DNA of 64,000 nucleotides from an uncultured Holophagaceae bacterium. Lineage in GTDB: Bacteria > Acidobacteriota > Holophagae > Holophagales > Holophagaceae. The notes beneath the pieces were generated by a model that was given only the letters and a program-made list of their open reading frames with translations, had not been told where the DNA came from and did no database searches. A program made the position numbers and the translations under genes. Where the stretch lies: assembly GCA_903913215.1 (NCBI GenBank), contig CAIWKE010000002.1:62001-126000 (forward strand), given 5' to 3'. Shown in pieces: positions 40,566-49,390 of this stretch (position 1 is the first letter of the stretch; every line of letters begins with the position of its first letter).

Positions 40566-42806
40566 TTGTCATCCATTCTGAGTCGATACGTGCTTCGGCG
40601 CTGGGCCACCCCCTTCCTCGGGGCCCTGATGTTCTATGGGTTTCTGCTGCTCTCCTCTGAAATGGTGATGATCTCCAAAGAGATCTTCTCCGAGGGCGCA
40701 CCCCTGGTCTGGTTGGTGCCTCTGCTGCTGACCTCCATGCCGGAAAACCTAAGCCTGGTCCTCCCCATGGCTGCGGTTCTCGGTGGGCTCATTGGTACAC
40801 AGCAGTTGATGGAAGGATCTGAACTGGTGGCAGCCCAAGGGCTTGGGGTTGGTCGCAGGACCTGGACGGCGCCCTGGCTACGGATGGCTTTCTGGTTGGT
40901 CCTTTTGGCCACCCTCAATGCTCATGTCCTGGTTCCAGCCGCTGCTCGGCTTCAGCAGCAGTTCAAGGTACGCATGGCCGAGGATGCCAAGGCCCGCTTC
41001 CTTCGTCCAGGATCTCCTCCCTGGTTCCCCCCGGGGGCACCGAACACCGCCTTCTGGGTCTCGCCCGAGGGGCAGATCCACATCATGGAATCCACACCCC
41101 AGGGGGTTCAGCACCTCATTGCCTCCAGCATGACTTACGCACTGGAGGCTAAGGCTGATGGTTCCAGTGAGCTGCAACTTCATCTGGCTGGACTCCAGGG
41201 AGCCTTGTATCAGACCATGGGCGCAGGCAGCGTCATCCACCTGAGCCAGGAAAAGCAGGTGCTCCGTTTCGGGATCCCCTCGGGAACCCGACTCCTGCCA
41301 CCCACCCGGTTACGCTACGAGAGTTCTCCAAATCTTCTGTGGATCAGTATGCATCCAGGGGACCTGGAGAGTGCCACCCCTGAAACAAAGAACCTCTACC
41401 GCGAGGCGGCCCAGGAACTTTGCCGACGCACCACCCTGCCCCTGGCTGCAGCGGCCCTGCTCCTGCTGGGCATTGCCATGGGCTTCGGGCATCCCCGGTT
41501 CTACAAGGGGGGTGCCATCATCAAGAGCCTGGGCATCATCATCATTTACTATTTGGTGATGAAGTACATTGAAAACATGTGGATGAGCGAAAAAATTCGA
41601 TCCATCTATCCACTATTGATGGTGCCCCTTCCCTTTCTGCTGGCCGGTTGGATTCTCTTACAACTGCGCCTCCGCCCGCATCGCTCTGATCGCGGTTGGG
41701 GGGGGCTTAACCTCTTCTCGGCTCCAGTCCAGGTCCTGCTGGCCAAACCCGTGGGGCGATTCCAACAGGGCCTGGACGCTTTCCTCTGCTGGGCTCACGG
41801 CAAGGGCACCCAGCACGGGATCATGCGCCACTGGGCGACCCTCGCTTGGTGGCGAAATTGGGCCTCGGCTCTGGGGAGTTTGTTGGTGCTAGACCTGCTG
41901 GTGGAATACGCCAGCCTCGCAGGAGATCTTTCGAAGAACGGTGTCCATCTTGTTGTATTTATTCAATATTGGTTATGGAATCTTCCGCCATTCCTGGTTG
42001 TTGCCCTGCCCATGGCCTTCCTGCTGGGCAGCCTTCTGGCCCTCTCGGAGGCAGCCCTCAATCGGGAGTGGCTCGCTCTCCGGGCTGGCGGAGTCAGCCT
42101 GCTCAGTTGGCTCTGGAGCAGTCGCTATGCCTGGGGCCTGGTGTTGGGGGGAACTTTATTCCTCCAGGTGGCCGTCTCTCCGGTGGCCAACGCCAAATCT
42201 CGTGTGCTTTACCAAAGAATTCTCCACCGGTCCCTTGAACCTGGACCCACCCGTCCCTGGCTCTATCTGGGCTCCACCGGGGTGCTCTGGCATCTGGAAA
42301 CTGGGCAGCGATGGGGTTTTCCACTGAAGTCCCCGCAAGAGGCCCCCATTCTGCTGCACTGGCAGCTCGGAGCCACCCATTCGGAGGCCCTGGCCTGGGG
42401 TGGACTGAATCTGGTCCCTGGGCCCGCCGCCGAACGCCTCTTCCCTGCCCGGGCCCTGCGTACCTCCTCCACGGCCGAAGACACCGCCACCCTCGACCTG
42501 TTCCGCTGGCATGCCTGGGCTCCAGACCCCGAACGCTCCTACATGCTGTGGGGTCGGCTCTTGGGCTGGCTGGCAGGCCCCTGCCTGGTGCTCTCCATGC
42601 TCTCCTTCGCCTTCCCGGGCCCTCGTCAGGGGCGCGGCCAGGCTCTGGGCGCGGGTCTGGTGGCTGGTCTCGTATTCCTGGGCCTGCAGACACTTTTCGG
42701 CGGGGCTGCTCGGGCCTCAGAGGTACCAGCCTATTGGGGTGTCCTGGCGCCCCTCGTCCTGCTCCTGGCTGCTTCATTCTTCCGGCTTGAGCGGCTGAGG
42801 ACCTGA
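40566..42806 (+). CDS. Fused LptF-LptG lipopolysaccharide export permease
   Basis: A 746-residue protein with two LptF/LptG (YjgP/YjgQ) units in one chain. Unit 1 (~1-370) opens RYVLRRWATPFLGALMFYGF, has MPENLSLVLPMAAVLGGLIG, a periplasmic jellyroll-like part, and three closing helices (LAAAALLLLGIAMGFGH). Unit 2 (~425-746) repeats the plan: WASALGSLLVLDLLVEYA, LPPFLVVALPMAFLLGSLLALS, a periplasmic part, then closing helices. Normally these are two separate proteins forming a heterodimer that extracts LPS for the Lpt bridge. The start is a TTG with AGGA ahead; no earlier ATG exists. The stop overlaps the mnmA start (TGATG). Confidence 0.85.
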   Translation: MSSILSRYVLRRWATPFLGALMFYGFLLLSSEMVMISKEIFSEGAPLVWLVPLLLTSMPENLSLVLPMAAVLGGLIGTQQLMEGSELVAAQGLGVGRRTWTAPWLRMAFWLVLLATLNAHVLVPAAARLQQQFKVRMAEDAKARFLRPGSPPWFPPGAPNTAFWVSPEGQIHIMESTPQGVQHLIASSMTYALEAKADGSSELQLHLAGLQGALYQTMGAGSVIHLSQEKQVLRFGIPSGTRLLPPTRLRYESSPNLLWISMHPGDLESATPETKNLYREAAQELCRRTTLPLAAAALLLLGIAMGFGHPRFYKGGAIIKSLGIIIIYYLVMKYIENMWMSEKIRSIYPLLMVPLPFLLAGWILLQLRLRPHRSDRGWGGLNLFSAPVQVLLAKPVGRFQQGLDAFLCWAHGKGTQHGIMRHWATLAWWRNWASALGSLLVLDLLVEYASLAGDLSKNGVHLVVFIQYWLWNLPPFLVVALPMAFLLGSLLALSEAALNREWLALRAGGVSLLSWLWSSRYAWGLVLGGTLFLQVAVSPVANAKSRVLYQRILHRSLEPGPTRPWLYLGSTGVLWHLETGQRWGFPLKSPQEAPILLHWQLGATHSEALAWGGLNLVPGPAAERLFPARALRTSSTAEDTATLDLFRWHAWAPDPERSYMLWGRLLGWLAGPCLVLSMLSFAFPGPRQGRGQALGAGLVAGLVFLGLQTLFGGAARASEVPAYWGVLAPLVLLLAASFFRLERLRT

Positions 42807-43939
42807 TGTCCGACCTACTTGAAGCGGCACTGGCCCCCCTCCGTCAGCATCCCACCCTCCAAGCCGGGGATAGGGTACTGGCGGCCATGTCCGGGGGGGT
42901 CGACAGCTCCGTGATGGCCGCCCTGCTCCACCGCGCCGGCTATGACGTGGTGGGCGTTTCCATGCAGCTATTCGATAAAAAGGGCATTTCAGCTTCCGAT
43001 TCCAAATGCTGCACCCTTGATGATTTCCAGGACGCCCGTAGAGTTGCCTACGAGGTCGGTTTCCCTCACTACGTCATGGATTTTGAAACCCGCTTCCGGG
43101 AGACGGTCATCGAGGGCTTCATCCAGGGCTACTTAAAGGGTGAAACCCCCAGTCCTTGCATCTGGTGTAACCAACACCTGAAATTCTCTTCACTACTTGA
43201 GAGAGCAGAATCACTCAAGGCCCCCTTTGTGGCTACGGGTCACTACGCCACCATCTCCCAGGCCCAGGGACTCTGGCACCTGCTGAAGGCCGCTGATGCC
43301 TCCAAGGACCAGAGCTACTTCCTCTTCCACCACACCCAGACCACCCTGGCCCGCAGCCTCTTCCCCCTCGCCCACCTCACCAAACTCCAGGTGCGCCAGG
43401 TGGGAAAGGAACTCGGGCTCCACTTGGCCGAGAAGGCCGAAAGCCAGGAGATCTGCTTCGTGACTCAGGACCGCTATGACGCCTTCCTGGAGGCCGAGGG
43501 GCGAGATCCCCAGCGGGGGGAAGGTGAAATTCGCCACCTTGATGGTCGCCTGCTGGGTCGACACCTGGGTTATTGGCGCCACACCGTGGGCCAGCGGAAG
43601 GGCTTGGGCGTGGCCCACTCAGAACCTCTATATGTGATCCGGACGGACCCGGCCACCAACACTGTCTGGGTGGGTTCCGACTCCGACCTTCAGGGCCGGG
43701 ACCTGGTGGCCCGGGAGCTGTCCTGGGTGCTGGGCGCACCAACCTCGCCCCTGTCCTGCCAGGCCCGCATCCGCAGCCGTGCCCCCGAGGCCGAGGCCCT
43801 GGTCATCCCCTTGCCCGATGGCCGGGTGCAGGTCTCCTTCGCAGAGCCCCAGCGGGCCATTGCCCCCGGCCAGGCGGTGGTCTTTTACATGGACGGAGAA
43901 GTCCTGGGCGGTGGCTGGATCGATGGCCGCCTCCTGTGA
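42806..43939 (+). CDS. mnmA: tRNA-specific 2-thiouridylase MnmA
   Basis: Puts sulfur on U34 of tRNA-Lys, Glu and Gln. The 377-residue protein has the PP-loop SGGVDSSVMAALL at ~30, the first catalytic Cys in SPCIWCN (~115), the second in ESQEICFV (~212), and HTVGQRKGLG. Length fits the family. Translation is coupled to the lptF-lptG fusion by a one-base stop/start overlap. Confidence 0.94.
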   Translation: MSDLLEAALAPLRQHPTLQAGDRVLAAMSGGVDSSVMAALLHRAGYDVVGVSMQLFDKKGISASDSKCCTLDDFQDARRVAYEVGFPHYVMDFETRFRETVIEGFIQGYLKGETPSPCIWCNQHLKFSSLLERAESLKAPFVATGHYATISQAQGLWHLLKAADASKDQSYFLFHHTQTTLARSLFPLAHLTKLQVRQVGKELGLHLAEKAESQEICFVTQDRYDAFLEAEGRDPQRGEGEIRHLDGRLLGRHLGYWRHTVGQRKGLGVAHSEPLYVIRTDPATNTVWVGSDSDLQGRDLVARELSWVLGAPTSPLSCQARIRSRAPEAEALVIPLPDGRVQVSFAEPQRAIAPGQAVVFYMDGEVLGGGWIDGRLL

Positions 43940-43974
43940 TCCAGGCGCGCCCGCCGATCCGTTAGCCTTGCAGG

Positions 43975-44511
43975 ATGGACAGCTACCGACTCTGGGTTCA
44001 GACCCACCCCTTCCTTTCGGCCGCCATCCAGTTCGGGCTCCTGGGCACCCTGGGCGAACTGGTGGCCGCCAGCCTGCGGGCCCGGCGCCCCGCCCTGCCC
44101 TGTCCCCCCCTGCCCCTGCTCGCCAAGGTGCTGGCCTGGGCCCTGCTGGGCCTGGTCATCAAAGGCGGTTTCATCGGCATGAAGGGCTTCACCCGGGCCC
44201 TGCTGGACCACCATCTGCTGCCTGCGATCCTGGGCACAGGGCTGGGTTGGGCCTTCGCCCTCTCCACCCTTACGAATGTGTTCTTCGGCCCCCAGATGAT
44301 GCTTTTCCATCGGTTGGAGGACAACCTCATTCTGGGCCAACGGGGCTTCGAGGGCATGGCCCCGGCCTTGAAAACCCTGGTCTGGTTCTGGATTCCGGCG
44401 CACACCCTGACCTTCAGTCTCCCCGTGGACTTCCAGATCGGCCTGGCGGCGCTTTGGTCCCTGGCCCTGGGCTTCATCCTAGGTCTGGCCAAGCTTCGCT
44501 CGAAAGCCTGA
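43975..44511 (+). CDS. Unknown membrane protein with four to five helices
   Basis: A 178-residue protein. Hydrophobic segments at about 12-32, 48-68, 78-100, 135-150 and 153-172. The last part (LVWFWIPAHTLTFSLPVDFQIGLAALWSLALGFILG) resembles the end of the Mpv17/PMP22 family (W-x-P-x-x-x-x-F, then a helix), and relatives are known as hypothetical proteins in several phyla. This family link is only suggestive. It starts 35 bp after mnmA and is convergent with the chemoreceptor gene, 17 bp away. Confidence 0.6.
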   Translation: MDSYRLWVQTHPFLSAAIQFGLLGTLGELVAASLRARRPALPCPPLPLLAKVLAWALLGLVIKGGFIGMKGFTRALLDHHLLPAILGTGLGWAFALSTLTNVFFGPQMMLFHRLEDNLILGQRGFEGMAPALKTLVWFWIPAHTLTFSLPVDFQIGLAALWSLALGFILGLAKLRSKA

Positions 44512-44528
44512 TCAAGCCGGAGAGCTGA

Positions 44529-46127
44529 CTACCTCAGCTTGAAGTGCCCCGTGAGTTCCTGGAGTTGGTTTGCCAGCAGGGCCAGGTCGTCGATGGTGTG
44601 GGCGGATTCGGAGATGGCGGTGGTCATCTCCCGGGTGGCCTCGGCGTTCCGTTGGCTGAGGCTGCGGGTCAGGTTCATGGCCTCATTCACCTGGTGGCTG
44701 GAGGCTGCCTGCTCCCCCATGGCCCTGGTAATGACGCCGATGCGGGTCACCAGGGCCTTGATGTTTTCCTCAATCAGGGACAGGGACTGGGCTACGGCGT
44801 TCACGGATTCCGCCCCCACCTGGACGCGCTCATTACTTTCGGAGATGAGGGCCGTGATCTCCTTGGCCGCGGCACCGCTGCGCTCGGCCAGCTTGCGAAC
44901 CTCTTCGGCCACCACGGCGAAACCCTTGCCCATGGCCCCGGCTTTGGCCGACTCGATAGCCGCATTTAGGGAGAGGAGGTTGGTCTGCCGGGCGATGTCC
45001 GTGATAACGGCGGTGATCTTGCCCACCTTCTGGCTGCTCTCCTGGATGGCGTCCATGGCCTTGGTGGTGTCACCCACCTTGGTCAGGCCCACTACGCTGG
45101 CATCCCGGGAGTTCAGGGACAGGGCCTCGGCCTTCTGGGCCTCCTCCCGGACCTGCTCAATGGACCGGGACATGGCGCTCAGGGCCTCGGAGGAGCGGTC
45201 TGCGGCCTGGTTCTGCTCCAGTGCCCCGTGATTGATGGACTGGGCGGTCGCATCCATCTCCTCCGTGGTGGCGGAAAGCTCCGTGGAACTGGAGGCCGTG
45301 CGCTGGGAGTAGGAGGCGATGGTCTGGATATCGTTGCCCAGGGACGCGATGAGGTTGCGGATGTTGGTGGCGATGGAGCCCAATTCATCCCCGCTCTGGA
45401 AACTAGGCGGCTTGGTGAGGTCCCCGGCGGCCACGGCCTCGATGCTCTTCTTGATCTCGGCAGCCCCCCGGGTGATATAGCGGTTCAAGCCCGAGGCGAT
45501 GCTCATGCCCGTGATGAGGGCCGTGACCACGCAGAGAGCGATGAAGAGCGAAGCGTTCTGGGCATAGTCCTTGTCCTTGGCGGCCCGTTCCTTGGAGGTC
45601 TTCTCGATCTGGTCGATGACCCAGAGCAGATCCTTCTCCGCAGGCACCTTGAACTCGAAGATGTTGGTCTTCATCAGGGGCCCTACCTTCGAGGCGTCCT
45701 TGTTGGCCCGGGCCTGATCCAGGATCCCCGCATACTGGGCGTCGTATTGGTCCAAACGCTTGAAGGCCCCATCCAGCTTCTGGCGCTCCTCGGCGGTCCA
45801 GGTCCTGGAGTTCAGGGCACTGATGACCTCGCGGTACTGCTTTTCAACCACGTTGGTTAGGTAACCCTTGTTGTCCTCGAAGGCCTTGTCGTCGTGGACC
45901 TCGACGATCATTTCCTCCTGGATGATCTGTCTCACCAGATGCACGCGCATGAGCTTAGACAAATCCGCCATCTTGGGCAGGTTGTCCGTCAATTCGATCT
46001 GGCCTTCCCGCAGGCGGTCGACGCTGAGCCAACCCAAGCCACCGACCACGAGCAGCAACAGACAGATGGTGCCGACCATCAGGCCCAGCTTGAATCCAAG
46101 GCTTTTCGTGTTGAACCAGCGAAACAT
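44529..46127 (-). CDS. Methyl-accepting chemotaxis protein
   Basis: A 532-residue chemoreceptor: cytoplasmic start, membrane helix at ~15-35 (LGLMVGTICLLLLVVGGLGWLSV), a four-helix-bundle periplasmic domain with MVEV-type segments to ~190, a second membrane helix, a HAMP domain (RGAAEIKKSIEAVAAGDLTKPP), and the signalling domain with hairpin tip [37 protein letters not shown]. Signals to CheA/CheW. The frame is open to 46388, across tRNA-Cys, but ATG 46127 has AAAGGAG and is the real start. Confidence 0.92.
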   Translation of the reverse strand: MFRWFNTKSLGFKLGLMVGTICLLLLVVGGLGWLSVDRLREGQIELTDNLPKMADLSKLMRVHLVRQIIQEEMIVEVHDDKAFEDNKGYLTNVVEKQYREVISALNSRTWTAEERQKLDGAFKRLDQYDAQYAGILDQARANKDASKVGPLMKTNIFEFKVPAEKDLLWVIDQIEKTSKERAAKDKDYAQNASLFIALCVVTALITGMSIASGLNRYITRGAAEIKKSIEAVAAGDLTKPPSFQSGDELGSIATNIRNLIASLGNDIQTIASYSQRTASSSTELSATTEEMDATAQSINHGALEQNQAADRSSEALSAMSRSIEQVREEAQKAEALSLNSRDASVVGLTKVGDTTKAMDAIQESSQKVGKITAVITDIARQTNLLSLNAAIESAKAGAMGKGFAVVAEEVRKLAERSGAAAKEITALISESNERVQVGAESVNAVAQSLSLIEENIKALVTRIGVITRAMGEQAASSHQVNEAMNLTRSLSQRNAEATREMTTAISESAHTIDDLALLANQLQELTGHFKLR

Positions 46128-46270
46128 AGGCAGGGCTCCTTTGAGCTCACGGGCGATGGGCATTTCTTCGGTAAAACGTCCCGATTTATGAGTTTTGGGT
46201 CCTCTAACCTGAGAGACCCTCTCATCGCGAAAGCCCACCAAGTGGATCGACTCCAATCCGGCCACGAAAA

Positions 46271-46288
46271 AGCCCCCTTGCGGGGGCT
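46271..46288 (-). terminator. Terminator after tRNA-Cys
   Basis: AGCCCCC, TTGC, GGGGGCT; on the minus strand followed by TTTTT. It ends the tRNA-Gly/tRNA-Cys transcript. Confidence 0.8.
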
Positions 46289-46291
46289 GAT

Positions 46292-46366
46292 TGGAGGCGC
46301 CGATCGGAGTCGAACCGATGCATACGGGATTTGCAGTCCCGGGCCTTACCACTTGGCTACGGCGCC
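46292..46366 (-). tRNA. tRNA-Cys (GCA)
   Basis: 75 bases with encoded CCA. Acceptor GGCGCCG pairs with CGGCGCC, discriminator T is typical of Cys, and the anticodon loop CTGCAAA carries GCA between stems CGGGA/TCCCG. T-arm ATCGGTTCGACTCCGAT. Confidence 0.95.
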
Positions 46367-46392
46367 GTGCTTGTTGTAAAGCTTTCAAACAA

Positions 46393-46416
46393 CCCGGGCC
46401 GCTTGCGCGGCCCGGG
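46393..46416 (-). terminator. GC-rich hairpin between tRNA-Gly and tRNA-Cys
   Basis: CCCGGGCCGC, TTGC, GCGGCCCGGG: a perfect 10-bp stem. On the minus strand TTGTTTG follows, so it may be a terminator of tRNA-Gly or a processing signal between the two tRNAs. Confidence 0.6.
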
Positions 46417-46419
46417 CAG

Positions 46420-46494
<75 letters not shown>

Positions 46495-46530
46495 GTGAGA
46501 CATCAAGACTAGCAATGGCGTGGCCTTCGG

Positions 46531-46965
46531 TCAACGGTCTTTTTCGGAACGGCAGGTTGCGCAGAGGCCGAAGAGCATGAGTTGATGCCGTGTGATGGTG
46601 AAGCCGGACAGGGTTTCCAGCTTTCGGAGGGACTCCTCGAGGCCGCAGGCATCCACCTCCGCCGTGCGCCCACATTGCTCGCACTGCAGGTGATGGTGGT
46701 GGTGGCGGGAGTCGCACCGCACGAAGCGCATGACTTGGTCTGTGCCGAGGATGCTCTCGGCCCAACCTTCCTGGACGAAGCGCTCCAGGTTCCGGTACAC
46801 CGTGGGGAGGCCAGAGCGGCGTTCAGGCATGCGCTCCCAGATCTCCTCGACGGTGAGGGGGCGATCCGAGCCCCGCAGCACGGAGAGGATGCCCTCACGC
46901 TGGGGAGTCTGGCGCATTCCTGCGGCACGCAAGGAGGGCGAGGGGGAGGCGGCGGTGTCGGCCAT
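46531..46965 (-). CDS. Fur-family metal-dependent regulator
   Basis: A 144-residue regulator. The DNA-binding helix region is RQTPQREGILSVLRGSDRPLTVEEIWERMPERRSGLPTVYRNLERFVQEG. Metal ligands are seen in CDSRHHHHHLQCEQCG and the C-terminal CATC. Which metal or signal it reads (Fe, Zn, Mn or peroxide) cannot be told. The ATG at 46965 faces the kinase start at 46974 with eight bases between, so the two divergent genes must share an overlapping promoter region or the starts are set slightly too far out. Confidence 0.88.
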   Translation of the reverse strand: MADTAASPSPSLRAAGMRQTPQREGILSVLRGSDRPLTVEEIWERMPERRSGLPTVYRNLERFVQEGWAESILGTDQVMRFVRCDSRHHHHHLQCEQCGRTAEVDACGLEESLRKLETLSGFTITRHQLMLFGLCATCRSEKDR

Positions 46966-46973
46966 ACCCTAGG

Positions 46974-48686
46974 ATGGCAGAATCGGGCACCATGGTTGCT
47001 ATGCTCCAGCGCACATGGAACAGGTTGGGGGCTTCCGAGGCTGGAGCTTCTTTCCTGCCCCTCTCCTTCCGCCTCTTCGCCACGTTCGGCCTCCTGGTTC
47101 TCCATGCGGCTCTGCCGCCCGATGGCCGGGCTTCCGGGCCCGGCGAGGGCGTCTACCTGGGCACCCTGCTCCTGCTCTTTCTGGAATCGGTGTGGGAGGC
47201 AGGTCGGGGGCTGAAGGCACTGGACCGCCTCTTTCCCGTCCCTCGACCCGGTTGGATCCGCTGGAATCTGGCTCTGGACGTGTTTCTGGTGACCGTTGTC
47301 ATCGCCTTCCAGGGCGTGCTCCAGGAGCGCTTCGGGACCCTCTACATCTTCCCTGTGCTGGCCTCGGCCTTCTACCTGAGCACCGTGGAGATTGTCTGGG
47401 TGGGCATCCTCTCCGCTTTCTCCCATCTCCTGCTGGTGCTTGGATTCTCCGTGGGATTCCTACCCTCCTTCGGTCTCTCAGACGCGAACATGGTGCCAGA
47501 ACCGGGTCGGCTGTCCTTCGTCCTGGGCATCGCCTCCCTGCAGATCTTCGTCGCCACGCTGCTGGTGGTGCTCAACCGCAGGAACCTGGACCGGCTGCAC
47601 ACGGACCTCATCAGCAGTGAAGCGGCGGTGGACGAGTTGTCAGCCCTCCATCAGCGCGTGGTGGAGTCCATGAACTCCGGCCTCATCACCCTGGACCTCA
47701 AGGGGCGGGTGACCTCCGCCAACCCTGCGGCTGCGGCCATCCTGGGCACCCCCATCGCCCTGGGCATCCCCATCCTGAGCCTGCTGCCCATCGCTGATTC
47801 CAAACAAGGCCGCCATGGGCGTGAACACCGCTTCGAAGTGGTGCACCAGCGGGAGGACGGAACGCGCCTGATCCTGGGCGGTCACCAGTCCTCCCTCCGC
47901 GGGGCCACGGGGAAGGAATCCGGGCACCTCATCCTGTTCCAGGACCTCACGGACCTCAAGGCCCTGGAGGAGCGCACACGGATCAGCGAACGCCTGGCTT
48001 CCATCGGCCATCTGGCCGCAGGTCTGGCCCACGAACTCCGCAATCCCCTTGCCTCCATCAGCGGCTGCGTGCAATTGCTGCAGCGGGAAGGCTCTCCCGA
48101 GGAGGTGCGGGCCCGGGTGCTGGGCATCCTGGACCGGGAGACCCACCGGGTGGGGGCCATCGTAACTGACTTCTTGGACTTTGCCCGGCCCGCACCCGCA
48201 GAAGGCACCATCCTCTTTCTCCCGAAAATAGTGGAAGAGCTCAGGGCCAGCTGGGAGATGGACCCACGGAACCAGGGACTGACGCTCTCTCTGGACGCGG
48301 TGCCCCCCCTCTATCTCCGGGCGGACGCCACGGGACTCCACCGGTCTCTCATGAACCTCTTGAGCAATGCCAGGAAGGCCGTGATAGATACCCCTGAACC
48401 CAAGGTCCACCTTTCCTGCCTGGTCAGTGGCGACAACCTCTTGGTGCAAGTGCGCGATAACGGTTGCGGCATGTCCCCTGAACAAATGGAGCGGCTCTTC
48501 GTCCCCTTCGCCGGCAGCTTCAAAGAGGGCTCTGGTCTGGGCATGAGCCTAGTCTACAAGTTCATCGAGGGCATGGACTGGCAGATCGATGTGAAGAGCG
48601 AGTCAGGTTTGGGCACCCTGGTCCAGATCCAGTTGCCCATCTGCTCGGCGGAAGAGCTCCTGGCGCCCCCTTCCCCTCAGGTTTAA
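46974..48686 (+). CDS. Sensor histidine kinase with membrane domain and PAS (NtrB/AtoS-like)
   Basis: A 570-residue kinase: six or so hydrophobic segments up to ~residue 195, a PAS domain (VVESMNSGLITLDLKGRVTSANPAAAAILG) at ~225-330, HisKA with the phospho-acceptor in GLAHELRNPLASISG (~355), and HATPase with GSGLGMSLVY. No receiver domain, so a separate regulator is needed; none is adjacent. The start is uncertain: ATG 46974 (used), 46992 or 47001, none with a clear ribosome site. It is divergent from the Fur-family gene. Confidence 0.85.
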   Translation: MAESGTMVAMLQRTWNRLGASEAGASFLPLSFRLFATFGLLVLHAALPPDGRASGPGEGVYLGTLLLLFLESVWEAGRGLKALDRLFPVPRPGWIRWNLALDVFLVTVVIAFQGVLQERFGTLYIFPVLASAFYLSTVEIVWVGILSAFSHLLLVLGFSVGFLPSFGLSDANMVPEPGRLSFVLGIASLQIFVATLLVVLNRRNLDRLHTDLISSEAAVDELSALHQRVVESMNSGLITLDLKGRVTSANPAAAAILGTPIALGIPILSLLPIADSKQGRHGREHRFEVVHQREDGTRLILGGHQSSLRGATGKESGHLILFQDLTDLKALEERTRISERLASIGHLAAGLAHELRNPLASISGCVQLLQREGSPEEVRARVLGILDRETHRVGAIVTDFLDFARPAPAEGTILFLPKIVEELRASWEMDPRNQGLTLSLDAVPPLYLRADATGLHRSLMNLLSNARKAVIDTPEPKVHLSCLVSGDNLLVQVRDNGCGMSPEQMERLFVPFAGSFKEGSGLGMSLVYKFIEGMDWQIDVKSESGLGTLVQIQLPICSAEELLAPPSPQV

Positions 48687-48880
48687 ACTTTCCCTAGCCA
48701 TTCAGCATCCAATTCCATAACACACTCTTGCAGGGTCCACTTGGCACCTGTCAAAGTGGTTCATCCCCCCACCAGCGTGCGCAGTCCGCTCCCCTCCGGG
48801 TCCGTCTGTCCAGGTCTGATTCGGGATTTCCACGACTTGCCTTTGACATCCCCGCGCCGCCCTCTGGGCCAGGATCTGCC
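48687..48880. other. Intergenic stretch before hfq
   Basis: A 194-bp gap with no convincing gene. The open frame running through it into hfq has no conserved content before the ATG at 48881. A promoter for the following genes is expected here, but I see no distinct motif. Confidence 0.4.
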
Positions 48881-49363
48881 ATGAACCGGAAGCTCATTCG
48901 ACCGAACCTCAGTGAACTGAAGGACAAACTCGGCCTTCCCGCCAAGGGTGGAGGCGTCGAAGCCATGACGCCCGTGCCCTCACCCATCACTCCCAGTGGG
49001 GAACCAAATCCGGCCGTGAACCCCGGTGCGGCCACGGCGCCCCAGGGACCGGCCAGCCCCCGCCGTAAGATCGCCCCACCTGAGCAGACGAATGCCGAGA
49101 GTTTCTATTACCTGAAGCAGATGCAATCCAAGACCCCCATGGTCATCGTCTTGCAGGATGACGAGAAGGTGCGCGGGATCATCGAGTGGTATGACAAGCA
49201 CTGCCTGAAGATCAACCGGGTGAAGGAACCCAACGTCCTCGTGCCCAAGCACAACATCAAATACATCTACAAGCAGGAAGAGGAACCCCGCATTCGGCGG
49301 AGCCGGTCAGCCAAAAAGGAGGAGCCGGGACCTTCTGAGGTGGAGATTCCAGTCTACGATTGA
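48881..49363 (+). CDS. hfq: Hfq-like RNA chaperone with long N-terminal extension
   Basis: A 160-residue protein. Residues ~75-140 form an Sm/Hfq domain: [37 protein letters not shown] (Sm1) and [15 protein letters not shown] (Sm2, with the KH of the K-H-x-I motif). Residues 1-74 are a Pro/Ala-rich extension with a basic start ([20 protein letters not shown]), and the tail is charged ([20 protein letters not shown]). Usual Hfq is 70-110 residues. The ATG at 48881 has AGGA ahead. It is followed 27 bp later by pdxA. RNA binding is inferred from the fold. Confidence 0.75.
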   Translation: MNRKLIRPNLSELKDKLGLPAKGGGVEAMTPVPSPITPSGEPNPAVNPGAATAPQGPASPRRKIAPPEQTNAESFYYLKQMQSKTPMVIVLQDDEKVRGIIEWYDKHCLKINRVKEPNVLVPKHNIKYIYKQEEEPRIRRSRSAKKEEPGPSEVEIPVYD

Positions 49364-49390
49364 GCCCTCAAGTCAACCTGAGGGATCTCC

